The position numbers and the translations under genes are program-made. Below the pieces are notes generated by a model. It was not told the origin of the DNA. It did no database searches and worked only from the letters and a program-made list of their open reading frames with translations. Below are positions 1 through 6,213 of a stretch of DNA of 10,255 nucleotides, piece by piece (the first letter of the stretch is position 1; the number at the start of each line of letters is the position of its first letter). This DNA comes from JANMDS01 sp031430575 (GTDB lineage Bacteria; Pseudomonadota; Gammaproteobacteria; Burkholderiales; Casimicrobiaceae). The stretch is taken from assembly GCA_031430575.1 (NCBI GenBank), contig JANPBT010000018.1, positions 1-10,255 on the forward strand, given 5' to 3'.

Positions 1-114
1 CCCAATCGTACCAATCCGCGCAGAGTGAAACGACGAACGAAAGACTTCCAGCCGCGAAAAGGATCGGAAAAACTCAACCAAGTCTTTGATTCAACACCGA
101 GAATACTTAAGTGA
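1..114 (+). CDS. C-terminal tail of a probable IS4-type transposase (partial)
   Basis: An open frame enters from the left edge in frame 1 and ends at TGA 112-114, giving 37 visible residues. The tail is strongly basic, with the stretch NRTNPRRVKRRTKDF near its start. From family knowledge, many IS4-family DDE transposases end in a basic tail of this style (asparagine/proline/arginine, then KR, then an aromatic residue), so I read this as the last residues of such an enzyme. No catalytic residue is in view. The rest of the gene lies outside the window, so an intact element cannot be told from a remnant. The sequence after the stop, up to the repeat at 164, may hold the right end of the insertion sequence. 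Another basic protein tail is possible. Confidence 0.45.
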   Translation, partial: PNRTNPRRVKRRTKDFQPRKGSEKLNQVFDSTPRILK

Positions 115-163
115 ACAGCATTGGGGACGCACCACGTTTAATCTGAAGTCGTAAAAAACAACG
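115..163. other. Possible insertion-sequence right flank
   Basis: This short stretch lies between the transposase-like stop and the first inverted-repeat element. It contains TTGGGGACGCACCACGTTT at 121-139. I recall similar GGGGACAGACCACG-type motifs in intergenic DNA near transposable elements of proteobacteria, but cannot verify this here. No matching inverted copy is inside the window, as expected if the other end lies to the left. Confidence 0.2.
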
Positions 164-326
164 TACCTGCGGAGCAGATTCGGCGCTTCATCGCTGAATA
201 GTGTTCGAGAAAAAGCGGGGGGAAAACTAAGTCGCGGATGCTTCGCTCCGGGGTAGTTTCTGCTCAAAAAAGTAGGTGTTTTTCAGAAAAAAAGTTCTAA
301 AACGTGCCAAATCTGCGCCGCAGGTA
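164..326. repeat. Composite inverted-repeat element, copy 1 (163 bp)
   Basis: The element is bounded by inverted arms 164-185 and 305-326. They match at 19 of 22 positions around the core ACCTGCGGCGCAGATTTGG. The left arm carries an A in place of C inside the CTGCGGCGCAG palindrome, shortening its possible mini-hairpin from 5 to 4 bp; the right arm is canonical. The interior is AT-rich at its right end and contains CTTCGCTCCGG at 241-251 and a weak inverted pair, TTTCTG 257-262 with CAGAAA 284-289. No open frame with a ribosome binding site lies inside. The same arms bound two more elements in this window. I infer a REP/BIME- or MITE-like non-coding repeat. Confidence 0.75.
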
Positions 327-717
327 TTTCAATGAGTTTGGAATGCAGTGAGGGCACTTCGCGATGGCGACGTAAATTACGTTCGCTGCATACGGCGCGT
401 AAATTCGATATCGCAAACGCACCGCTTGCGACGATTTGGATTTTGGGCGGCGCGTAAATTGCGTCTGCAATAGCCCATTCAAACACGGCTTGGTAACGCG
501 CCATCGATTCGCCGCATTCGTTCATTCATCGTTACGTTCCGGTAGGTTTTATATCCGCCGATTGGATCTGCGACGAGATTGAAATCGGATTGAGTGAGCC
601 GTGAGGCACAATCCTTCGAAATACGCTTCGCTCCGGGCGGCTACGCTCGCTGCATTTTGCGGCTGATCTCACGCTCGGCATGGGCGAAGCGGTTCACGGC
701 TATTTGGAGAATTAAAA
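327..717. other. Gene-free stretch with short repeats
   Basis: I find no supported gene here. The minus-strand frame at 283-525 runs into the repeat arm and lacks a recognisable product. The stretch holds three spaced copies of a GGCG(a)CGTAAATT motif (366-378, 394-405, 449-460). It also holds a nested hairpin with outer arms GGATTG 587-592 and CAATCC 609-614, and inner GCC 598-600 with GGC 605-607. Next comes a CGCTTCGCTCCGGGC-type segment from 624 to about 662. The arms CGCTTCGC 624-631 and GCGAAGCG 684-691 are also inverted. The patatin promoter must lie here or further left, but I see no convincing -35/-10 pair. Confidence 0.5.
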
Positions 718-1914
718 GTGAGCGCGGTAAAGAAAGCGAAACCCACAAAAAAAACGACAACGAAAGCGCGCGGTGCGGGATCGCAGAAAACGCTAGCCTC
801 GCAGCTCGCGCAATACGAACGGGTTGGCCTCATGTTGCAAGGCGGTGGCGCGCTTGGCGCTTACCAGCTCGGCGTGTATCGCGCGCTCGATGAGGCGGGC
901 TGTACGCCGGATTGGCTGTGCGGTCTGTCGATTGGTGCGATCAATGGCGCGCTTATTGCGGGCAATGAGCCTGGGCGTCGTGTAGCGCGGCTCGAAGCGT
1001 TTTGGGATCGTATCTCGTCGCCTTCTATTTTTCCTGCGGATTCACCCGATGTGCCGATGCCATCTTGGATGCAGGCGCTCAGCGCTTGGGGCACGATGAC
1101 GTTTGGTCAGCCAGGTTTTTTTCGGCCCCGCAGTGTGAACCCTTGGTTAAGCCAAGCCAACGACGAAACGGCAACCAGCCTTTACGAAACCGAGGCCCTG
1201 CGCGCGACGCTGCTTGAGCTCGTAGACTTTGATTGGCTCAATGATCGCAAGCGTAATTCGATGCGTTTAAGCGTTGGTGCCGTCGCAGTAGAAACGGGGA
1301 ACTATCGCTTTTTCGATTCAAAAATCGAACGCATCGAGCCGGCGCACATTATGGCCAGCGGCGCGCTACCGCCGGCCTTGCCCATGGTGAAAATTGGAGA
1401 CCATCACTATTGGGACGGTGGCATTATCTCCAATACGCCGCTGCAGTACGTGCTGGATCAAGAAGACGATCTTCGCACGCTCATTTTTCAGGTTGATTTG
1501 TTTAGTGCGCGCGGCGCGTTGCCAACAAAAATGTCGCAAGTGTTAACCCGACATAAAGACATCATGTATTCAAGCCGCACGCGCCAGGCGACAACGGCGT
1601 TCAAGCGCATCCTTACCCTGCGCAGGCAACTCGCAGACGCTCTCAAGCGCGTGCCTGCCAATAAATTGCGGGCTGGTGAAGCGGCGCTCATGCATGACTA
1701 TGCCGATGCTGGAGTGGCCAATCTGGTGCAATTGATTTATCAAGGCAAGGAATTAAAAAGCGACAATAAAGACTACGAATTTTCCGTACAAGCGATTCGA
1801 ACGCACATTAACGCCGGACTCTCTGACGCGAAGCGCACGCTCGAAATGCCTAATTGGTTTGATGTTCCTGATCCCGAAATTGGAGTTGTGGAGCATGATA
1901 TACATCGAGTGTAG
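718..1914 (+). CDS. Patatin-like phospholipase/acyl hydrolase
   Basis: The 398-residue product is a patatin-fold serine acyl hydrolase that would act on phospholipids or other acyl esters using a Ser-Asp dyad. The oxyanion loop GGGALGAY is at residues 42-49, the nucleophile motif GLSIG at 69-73 (Ser71), and the catalytic Asp is in DGG at 233-235. A conserved patatin segment, ASGALPPALP, precedes it at 213-222. The roughly 160 residues after the dyad fit the C-terminal extension (DUF3734-type) seen in many proteobacterial patatins. The first 30 residues are Lys/Thr/Ala-rich without a hydrophobic core, so no signal peptide is evident and a cytoplasmic location is likely. GTG 718 is chosen because GGAGA lies 7 bases upstream (706-710). 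The gene is followed by a 103-base gap before the beta-lactamase homologue, with no clear terminator. The physiological substrate cannot be read from sequence. Confidence 0.93.
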   Translation: MSAVKKAKPTKKTTTKARGAGSQKTLASQLAQYERVGLMLQGGGALGAYQLGVYRALDEAGCTPDWLCGLSIGAINGALIAGNEPGRRVARLEAFWDRISSPSIFPADSPDVPMPSWMQALSAWGTMTFGQPGFFRPRSVNPWLSQANDETATSLYETEALRATLLELVDFDWLNDRKRNSMRLSVGAVAVETGNYRFFDSKIERIEPAHIMASGALPPALPMVKIGDHHYWDGGIISNTPLQYVLDQEDDLRTLIFQVDLFSARGALPTKMSQVLTRHKDIMYSSRTRQATTAFKRILTLRRQLADALKRVPANKLRAGEAALMHDYADAGVANLVQLIYQGKELKSDNKDYEFSVQAIRTHINAGLSDAKRTLEMPNWFDVPDPEIGVVEHDIHRV

Positions 1915-2017
1915 CGTTCGTATCTATAGACAATGTAATGTTCAAATTAAACCGCAGCGCCCAGATTAAGCCGCAAACTTTGCGCAGTTGCTGCGTACAT
2001 CGTTGAGAACTTTTTGC

Positions 2018-2905
2018 ATGCCATCTTATTCACGAAAGACACACGCATTATTTCGTTACGGTTCTGGCCCACTGTGGCTGCTCGCATGGTCATTCCTGCT
2101 CACGCCGATGCAATCGATCGCCAAAGACTGCGAGCGCAGCCAAAAAATTTCTCCAGACCTCATCAAACCTACTGCAGGGGTGCAGACGGTTGTCTTCGTT
2201 GTCAACGACCTCACGCGCGGCACTTGCTGGCATACCAGCCCGACGGACATTACGATTCAACATTCGCCATGGTCAACGTTTAAGTTCCCGCATTTTCTGA
2301 TTGCCCTCGACACGGGCGCGATCGCGTCCGCGCGCGAAGTCCTCCATTGGGATGCAAAAAAAAGACCTGCTGAGCCCTACTGGCCAGAAGTTTGGAGGCA
2401 AGATCAGAGCCTGAAAACGGCCTTCACTTACTCTGCGGCGTGGCCATTTCAAGATTTAGTTTTAAAGGTGGGGCAGGCAAATTACAAGAAATGGCTGGCA
2501 CGCTTTGGTTACGGCAATGCGCAAGTTCCAATTGATCGCGATGATTTTTGGCTTGGTGGTCCACTCGCGATCTCGCCAAAAGAGCAGGTTAAGTTTTTAT
2601 CTTGCCTTGCGCTCAGCGGGTGCGGAGCTTCCGCCGCATCGATTCACGAATTGGAGGCAGTCGCGCTTCAGGGCGAGAGCGGTGGTCACCGCATGTACGC
2701 TAAAACCGGCTCTGGTCCGATCAAGCCACGAGACTTTTCGGGTGCTTTTGAAGGCTGGTATGTCGGATACATCAAAGACGCTGAGGGCGTGGCAACCGTG
2801 GCGTTCGCAACCTATGTCCGTAGCGATCATTACGCAGCGATACGCACTTACAGGGAGAGCGTGAGCCGACATTTACTGACCGCGCTTGGTTACTGGCATC
2901 GATAA
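2018..2905 (+). CDS. Class D (OXA-type) beta-lactamase homologue, secreted
   Basis: The 295-residue product has the class D serine beta-lactamase motif order. STFK is at 86-89 (nucleophile Ser86, carbamylation-candidate Lys89), YGN at 165-167, KTG at 229-231 followed by SG, and GWYVG at 246-250. The stretch FWLGGPLAISPKEQV at 178-192 is also typical of the family. The second motif, normally SxV, reads SAA (139-141). The N-terminus is a signal peptide with a basic start and a hydrophobic core at about 18-31, and cleavage is likely after SIA near residue 35, giving a periplasmic enzyme. I chose ATG 2018 because a weak GAGAA (2005-2009) lies 8 bases before it. A TTG ten codons earlier (1988) has no ribosome binding site. 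The expected reaction is beta-lactam ring opening via an acyl-enzyme. With the altered motif, weak activity or a cell-wall-related penicillin-recognising role is possible. Confidence 0.9.
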   Translation: MPSYSRKTHALFRYGSGPLWLLAWSFLLTPMQSIAKDCERSQKISPDLIKPTAGVQTVVFVVNDLTRGTCWHTSPTDITIQHSPWSTFKFPHFLIALDTGAIASAREVLHWDAKKRPAEPYWPEVWRQDQSLKTAFTYSAAWPFQDLVLKVGQANYKKWLARFGYGNAQVPIDRDDFWLGGPLAISPKEQVKFLSCLALSGCGASAASIHELEAVALQGESGGHRMYAKTGSGPIKPRDFSGAFEGWYVGYIKDAEGVATVAFATYVRSDHYAAIRTYRESVSRHLLTALGYWHR

Positions 2906-3122
2906 ATGTTGGGCGGCCAGATCGGGATACGCTTGCCGCGACGTAAAGTTATGTTCAAGGTTTCGCACCCGTTGCGCGATGTTTTACGTAGCATTAATTT
3001 TTGTCGCAAAATCTCTTAAAACGAGCGGGTTTATTAACGGTACGTCCTCAATATAGCTTCAAATTTGAGACCGCCCTCGCTCTAGCCTCCAAGCACGAAT
3101 AAAGATCGTTACAAAATGATCA
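2906..3122. other. Intergenic stretch, no gene seen
   Basis: The stretch runs between the beta-lactamase homologue and the candidate promoter of the hydrolase gene. It is relatively AT-rich around 2990-3065, with no open frame of note and no clear rho-independent terminator. GATCGTT (3104-3110) and AATGATC (3116-3122) form an imperfect inverted pair. Confidence 0.4.
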
Positions 3123-3172
3123 TTGCCTTTGAGGTATCGGCAGCGTACAGTCTTGCGAGCGATACCGCTCAA
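3123..3172 (+). promoter_or_regulatory. Candidate sigma70-type promoter overlapped by an operator-like inverted repeat
   Basis: TTGCCT (3123-3128) and TACAGT (3146-3151) are spaced by 17 bases, each matching 4 of 6 consensus positions. GGTATCG (3133-3139) in the spacer is the perfect inverted copy of CGATACC (3160-3166), which would lie at about +1 to +9 of the transcript. Four further pairs (TTGA 3129-3132 with TCAA 3169-3172) extend the symmetry past a 2-base bulge. The hydrolase start codon is 24 bases further on. The symmetry is seen directly; use as a repressor site or RNA stem-loop is inference. Confidence 0.35.
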
Positions 3173-3195
3173 TCTCATTGCGTTGAAGCTTCAAT

Positions 3196-4188
3196 ATGAA
3201 AAGACCCTCCTTCTTCTCGTTTCTGATTGCAAGCCTCATTGCGTGCAGCCTTCACGCACAAGCCGCACCACAAACGTTCGACACCGAATTTAGAGATAGC
3301 GCGCGCAGTCGTACGCTCCCGCTTCGCGTGCGCGCTCCAGAAGGCGGAGGCAAAGTGCCACTCGTCATTTTTTCGCATGGTTTGGGCGGTTCGCGCGATG
3401 GTGGAAAACTGTGGGGCGAGCATTGGGCGGCAAATGGATATTTCGTGATCCATACGCAACACCCCGGTAGCGATCTCGCTTTATTGAAGGGCGGCTTCGG
3501 CTCGCCATTGCAAAAGCTCAAGCGCGGCGCAAGCGGCGAGCAATTGATCGTGCGCACGGAAGACATACGTTTTGTATTGGATGAGATTGCGCGCCGCCAA
3601 GCAAGCGGCGACCCAACCTACGCCCGCGTTGATCTTGATCGTATCGCCATGACGGGTCATTCGTTCGGCGCGATGACGACGATGGCGCTTGCAGACCAAC
3701 GCTATCCGGGCACCACCCGATCGCTCGCCGATGCGCGCTTCAAAGCGTTCATTGCGTTGAGCCCACAAATTGCGCAAACGCCGGGCAATGGAAGGGCTGA
3801 GCTTTATCAAGAGGTGAAGAAGCCACTCTTCGTGGTGACGGGCACGATTGACGGCGATATGCTCGGCAACGGCGCAGCGCCCGACAAACGCGCCGCCGTA
3901 TACGATATGCTCCCTGCGGGCGATAAGTATCGCGTGATTTTCGAGAACGGCGATCACATGGTGTTCAATGGCGGCGCGACCGCCGAGAGCGAAACGTTCT
4001 TGCAATTCATCGACAATCGCAACGCAAAAACGGACGCAGCCACCGCCGCTATCATTCAAGAAAAAACGAAAATGCTCACGCTTACATTTCTGGACGCCTA
4101 CCTGAAAAACAATGCACCCGCGAAAGCGTGGCTCGCCAACAACGCCGCGAAAGACCTCAGCAGCGCGGGAGCGTGGGCGCAAAAGTAG
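3196..4188 (+). CDS. Secreted alpha/beta hydrolase, dienelactone hydrolase/PAF-acetylhydrolase-like
   Basis: The 330-residue product is an alpha/beta-fold serine hydrolase acting in the periplasm or outside the cell. A signal peptide spans about residues 1-23 (hydrophobic FFSFLIASLIACSL, cleavage after AQA). The oxyanion segment SHGLGGSRDG is at 60-69 and the nucleophile elbow GHSFGA at 154-159 (Ser156). The likely acid is Asp219 in TGTIDGD and the likely base His254 in NGDHMVF. All triad members are therefore present in the usual order. The pattern of a short N-terminal beta-strand region, then SHG, GHSFGA and a late DH, matches the 'predicted dienelactone hydrolase' group related to PAF acetylhydrolases and cutinase-like esterases. 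The substrate is probably an ester, not further defined. ATG 3196 has only a weak TTGAAG-type site (3183-3188) before it, but the signal peptide supports this start. The gene stands alone between intergenic regions. Confidence 0.88.
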   Translation: MKRPSFFSFLIASLIACSLHAQAAPQTFDTEFRDSARSRTLPLRVRAPEGGGKVPLVIFSHGLGGSRDGGKLWGEHWAANGYFVIHTQHPGSDLALLKGGFGSPLQKLKRGASGEQLIVRTEDIRFVLDEIARRQASGDPTYARVDLDRIAMTGHSFGAMTTMALADQRYPGTTRSLADARFKAFIALSPQIAQTPGNGRAELYQEVKKPLFVVTGTIDGDMLGNGAAPDKRAAVYDMLPAGDKYRVIFENGDHMVFNGGATAESETFLQFIDNRNAKTDAATAAIIQEKTKMLTLTFLDAYLKNNAPAKAWLANNAAKDLSSAGAWAQK

Positions 4189-4268
4189 CCGTTTGCAAAA
4201 ACGATGAACCTGTAGAAATGCAATGATGAAACTTACGGTTCGGAAAGTGTTTGACAAAAATTTTGGCT
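4189..4268. other. Short intergenic flank after the hydrolase
   Basis: Eighty bases lie between the hydrolase stop and repeat copy 2. I see no terminator with a T-run and no open frame of interest. Repeat copy 2 itself is the first strong secondary structure past the hydrolase gene. Confidence 0.3.
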
Positions 4269-4427
4269 ATACCTGCGGCGCAGATTGGGCGCTTTTAAAG
4301 CCCGCGCAGCCCAAATAGGCAAACAAAACGCCGCTTCGCTTCAGCTCCCTTCGCCGCTCTCATTTCTGCGCTCATTCGGAAGCGGCAACGCAAGCGCACA
4401 AAAGCACCAAATCTGCGCCGCAGGTAT
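4269..4427. repeat. Composite inverted-repeat element, copy 2 (159 bp)
   Basis: The arms 4269-4296 and 4400-4427 are inverted copies matching at 26 of 28 positions. They share the core ACCTGCGGCGCAGATTTGG and continue into a GC-TTTT end. Beyond the arms the interior is pyrimidine-biased on the plus strand (about 4330-4380, many TTCGC/CTC runs) and shows no convincing coding signal. The arms are the longest of the three copies in this window. The element lies in the gap between the hydrolase and the small Cys-rich frame. Confidence 0.8.
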
Positions 4428-4678
4428 CTCAGTCGTTCAACGGGTTCTCTGCTCCAAATTGTGGGTTCGATAGATTAAATGCGATAAAACTCCGCGATGA
4501 AACTTTGGCGATATTGAACCATCTGTGGATGTTCAAGATTCCCAGAATACGCTGCATTCCTTCCGGGCTACGCTCACTCATTAAAGGAATATTGCGGACC
4601 ACACAACTACGCTCACCCGCAGGCTTGCGACGATGTCCGACATATTTGACTCGTTGGGAGATTCCAGGGGGCTACAGA
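4428..4678. other. Gene-free stretch after repeat copy 2
   Basis: The frame that runs through here continues into the small Cys-rich protein below, but this part lacks any family signal and I do not annotate it as coding. It contains CCTTCCGGGCTACGCTCACT (4559-4578), which resembles the CGCTTCGCTCCGGGC...TACGCTCGCT segment at 624-651. This suggests a second degenerate repeat type. Confidence 0.35.
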
Positions 4679-4930
4679 ATGGGCGCTTTGACTATAAAAA
4701 AGCGCGCTTTAGAAATTGAGTTGATTTTTTATACGAGCGTGTGTTCGCTGGCGATGCAGCGCGATGGCGATCCGCACGGGGCGGGGTTCGCGCGTTGCGT
4801 GAAATGCTTTTATGAGGGATTTCGGTATTGTCCTGCGCATCGACGCAATAGGGTTTCTCCCCCAATCGCTCTGAGCGGGCAGTGTAAACGTTGCGCGCAG
4901 AAGCGAGTCAGCGTATATTGTTCGGAGTAA
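4679..4930 (+). CDS. Possible small Cys-rich protein (83 aa), unrecognised
   Basis: This frame would encode 83 residues starting at ATG 4679, preceded by a strong AGGGGG (4666-4671) with 7-base spacing. I do not recognise the family. The C-terminal half has CVKC (40-43), CPAH (51-54), CKRC (69-72) and a last Cys at 81, a spacing that could bind one or two zinc ions. There is no signal peptide or membrane segment beyond a short hydrophobic stretch at about 13-25. The start codon is followed by a small hairpin, GCGCTTT 4683-4689 with AAAGCGC 4699-4705. The stop is 39 bases before the lipoprotein start, and the lipoprotein's candidate promoter lies inside the end of this frame. The frame could be chance or a remnant in repeat-rich DNA; the ribosome binding site and paired cysteines are the only support. 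Confidence 0.35.
   Translation: MGALTIKKRALEIELIFYTSVCSLAMQRDGDPHGAGFARCVKCFYEGFRYCPAHRRNRVSPPIALSGQCKRCAQKRVSVYCSE
4891..4919 (+). promoter_or_regulatory. Candidate promoter of the lipoprotein gene
   Basis: TATATT (4914-4919) matches 5 of 6 positions of the sigma70 -10 box. A weak -35 (TTGCGC, 4891-4896, 3 of 6) lies 17 bases upstream. A transcript starting near 4926 would have a leader of about 44 bases before ATG 4970. This is a prediction from consensus only. Confidence 0.3.
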
Positions 4931-4969
4931 AACTAATTTTTACCGCAGTTATCCCAAAGGAATCAAACC

Positions 4970-5671
4970 ATGAAATTCACCAAATTCGTTCCCCTTAGCG
5001 CCATCGCGTTAGGCGTGCTTGCTGGTTGTGCATCTTCCGGCGGCTCAAATCCAACCGGGCCGATGTCATTTTTCATCACCAGCGCGCCAATCGGCAAAGG
5101 CGCTGATTTAGGCGGCCTCGCTGGCGCGGACGCGCACTGCCAGAAACTCGCCAGCGGCGCTGGCGCTGGCGCAAAAGCGTGGCGTGCTTACTTAAGCGTT
5201 CCGGGGGTGTTCGGCTCCGCTGCCACGGCGTCCGCGCCTGCGCGCGAGGCCGTACAAGGCACGCACGCAAAAGATCGCATCGGCGCGGGACCGTGGTTTA
5301 ACGCCAAAGGTGAGCTCATCGCTCGCAATGGGGCTCATTTGCACAGCGGTAACGCCGTTGGCAAAAGCACTGCGCTCGATGAAAAAGGCGGCATCGTAAA
5401 AGGCCGTGGCGATACGCCAAACGAACACGATATTCTCACGGGCTCGCGCGAAGACGGCACTGCCTTCGCCCCGCAAACCGATACCACCTGCAAAGCATGG
5501 ACGAGTAGTGGTGAAGGCTCTGCAATCGTTGGCCACCATGATGGATCAGGGCCGCTGAACGACAATTGGTCGAAGAGCTGGAATTTCTCGCACCAAAGCG
5601 CAGGCTGCAGCCAAGACGCTCTGGTTCGCACCGGCGGCTCGGGGCGGTTTTACTGTTTTGCTACGAATTGA
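4970..5671 (+). CDS. Lipoprotein with endostatin/C-type-lectin-like domain (DUF1554-type)
   Basis: The 233-residue product begins with a lipoprotein signal peptide. A KFTKF start and hydrophobic core are followed by the lipobox LAGC, with Cys20 as the lipidated residue. Position +2 is Ala, so outer-membrane sorting is expected. The domain opens with FFITSAPIGKGADLGGLAGADAHCQ (33-57, written as a span) and a WRAYLS motif at 71-76. It continues with DRIGAGPW (102-109), GRGDTPN (145-151), CKAWTSSGEGSAIVGHHD (174-191) and closing Cys residues at 213 and 229. Cys57, 174, 213 and 229 could form two disulfides, as in C-type-lectin folds. From memory, this pattern matches DUF1554/endostatin-like secreted proteins of proteobacteria and Leptospira; the molecular role is unknown and adhesion is only a guess. 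AAAGGA (4956-4961) is 8 bases before the ATG. A strong terminator follows. Confidence 0.85.
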   Translation: MKFTKFVPLSAIALGVLAGCASSGGSNPTGPMSFFITSAPIGKGADLGGLAGADAHCQKLASGAGAGAKAWRAYLSVPGVFGSAATASAPAREAVQGTHAKDRIGAGPWFNAKGELIARNGAHLHSGNAVGKSTALDEKGGIVKGRGDTPNEHDILTGSREDGTAFAPQTDTTCKAWTSSGEGSAIVGHHDGSGPLNDNWSKSWNFSHQSAGCSQDALVRTGGSGRFYCFATN

Positions 5672-5718
5672 GTAATTGCGAGTAACGGACGCGAACCGTA
5701 AATTATCGTAAAGTTTCA

Positions 5719-5756
5719 AAAACTAAAAACGGCGCCATTGCGCCGTTTTTAGTTTT
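5719..5756. terminator. Bidirectional rho-independent terminator
   Basis: Two 16-base arms (5719-5734 and 5741-5756) are perfectly complementary with a 6-base loop. The stem is GGCG/CGCC at the loop and A/T-rich outside, so there is a T-run on both strands. It lies 47 bases after the lipoprotein stop and between the two converging gene blocks, so it can stop transcription from either side. Confidence 0.92.
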
Positions 5757-5904
5757 GCCTGCAGATTAAACCGTTTTAGGTTCAATTCGCCACGGGCAAA
5801 AAGAGCTGAGCGTGGTTCACGGCCCTTATTTCGGGTTTTGGGTTTCGTCGCGAACCATCGAGCCTACCGAGACGAGCATTTTGCGATTGGGTGTTTTTCG
5901 CTCG

Positions 5905-5924
5905 CGAGAAATAGCATTTTCTCG
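5905..5924 (-). other. Small hairpin just past the truncated gene
   Basis: CGAGAAA (5905-5911) and TTTCTCG (5918-5924) form a 7-bp stem with a 6-base loop, starting 2 bases after the stop of the minus-strand remnant. No clean U-run follows on the minus strand (CGAGCGAAAAAC), so terminator function is doubtful. Confidence 0.3.
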
Positions 5925-5926
5925 GT

Positions 5927-6205
5927 TTATTGAATCGAAACTAGGATCGTTTCCGAAGTGTTGCCAATCGAAGCGCCGTTGGCAGAACCCGTTCTGCTGA
6001 TATCTTTGCTTTTGACTAAGCCGATTGTGGGCACAAACCAGCCTTCCAACACCACATCTAAATTGGTCTGCGCGTAGCGTAATGTTGAGCGCACGACGCA
6101 CGCATCGGAAAACGTGCCTGCGGGCGTGGTCACAGTTTCGCGCCGCAGAAGCGTATCGGTTGCAATCGCTGCAATCGGTGCGTTGTTGCTGAAGTTCGAC
6201 GAAAT
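5927..6205 (-). pseudogene. 5'-truncated remnant of a secreted/surface protein gene
   Basis: On the minus strand, 92 sense codons run from 6205 to a TAA at 5927-5929. The translation reads like the end of an extracytoplasmic bacterial protein. DTLLRRETVTTPAGTF is followed by SDACVVRSTLRY, then LEGWFVPTIGLVKS, then a Ser/Gly/Asn-rich tail ending ILVSIQ. The order 'VTTPAGTF...C...T...W(Y/F)VPxxGLVKS' is familiar from secreted proteins whose C-terminal domain scores as unknown function. There is no ATG and no good ribosome binding site; the frame is blocked upstream by TGA (6206-6208), and repeat copy 3 starts at 6214. I infer that the 5' part was lost, possibly by recombination at or insertion of the repeat. 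A GTG at 6131-6133 would give only 68 residues cut through the motif, so an intact short gene is unlikely. Confidence 0.6.
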
Positions 6206-6213
6206 TCAGCGTG

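Noticed and set aside
283..525. Minus-strand frame of 80 codons
   Set aside because: Its C-terminal part is translated from the repeat arm and no ribosome binding site or family signal is visible.
594..893. Plus-strand frame of 99 codons before and across the patatin start
   Set aside because: It overlaps the patatin coding sequence in another frame and has no family signal.
1952..1975. Weak resemblance to the repeat arm (CGCAGCGCCCAGATTAAGCC)
   Set aside because: Too many mismatches and no inverted partner nearby; likely chance.
1988..2017. TTG start ten codons earlier for the beta-lactamase homologue
   Set aside because: No ribosome binding site precedes it, and the signal peptide is better shaped from ATG 2018.
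3481..4257. Long minus-strand frame (258 aa) opposite the hydrolase
   Set aside because: It lies antisense to a gene with a signal peptide and complete catalytic triad; its translation is Arg/Ala/His-rich with no family signal.
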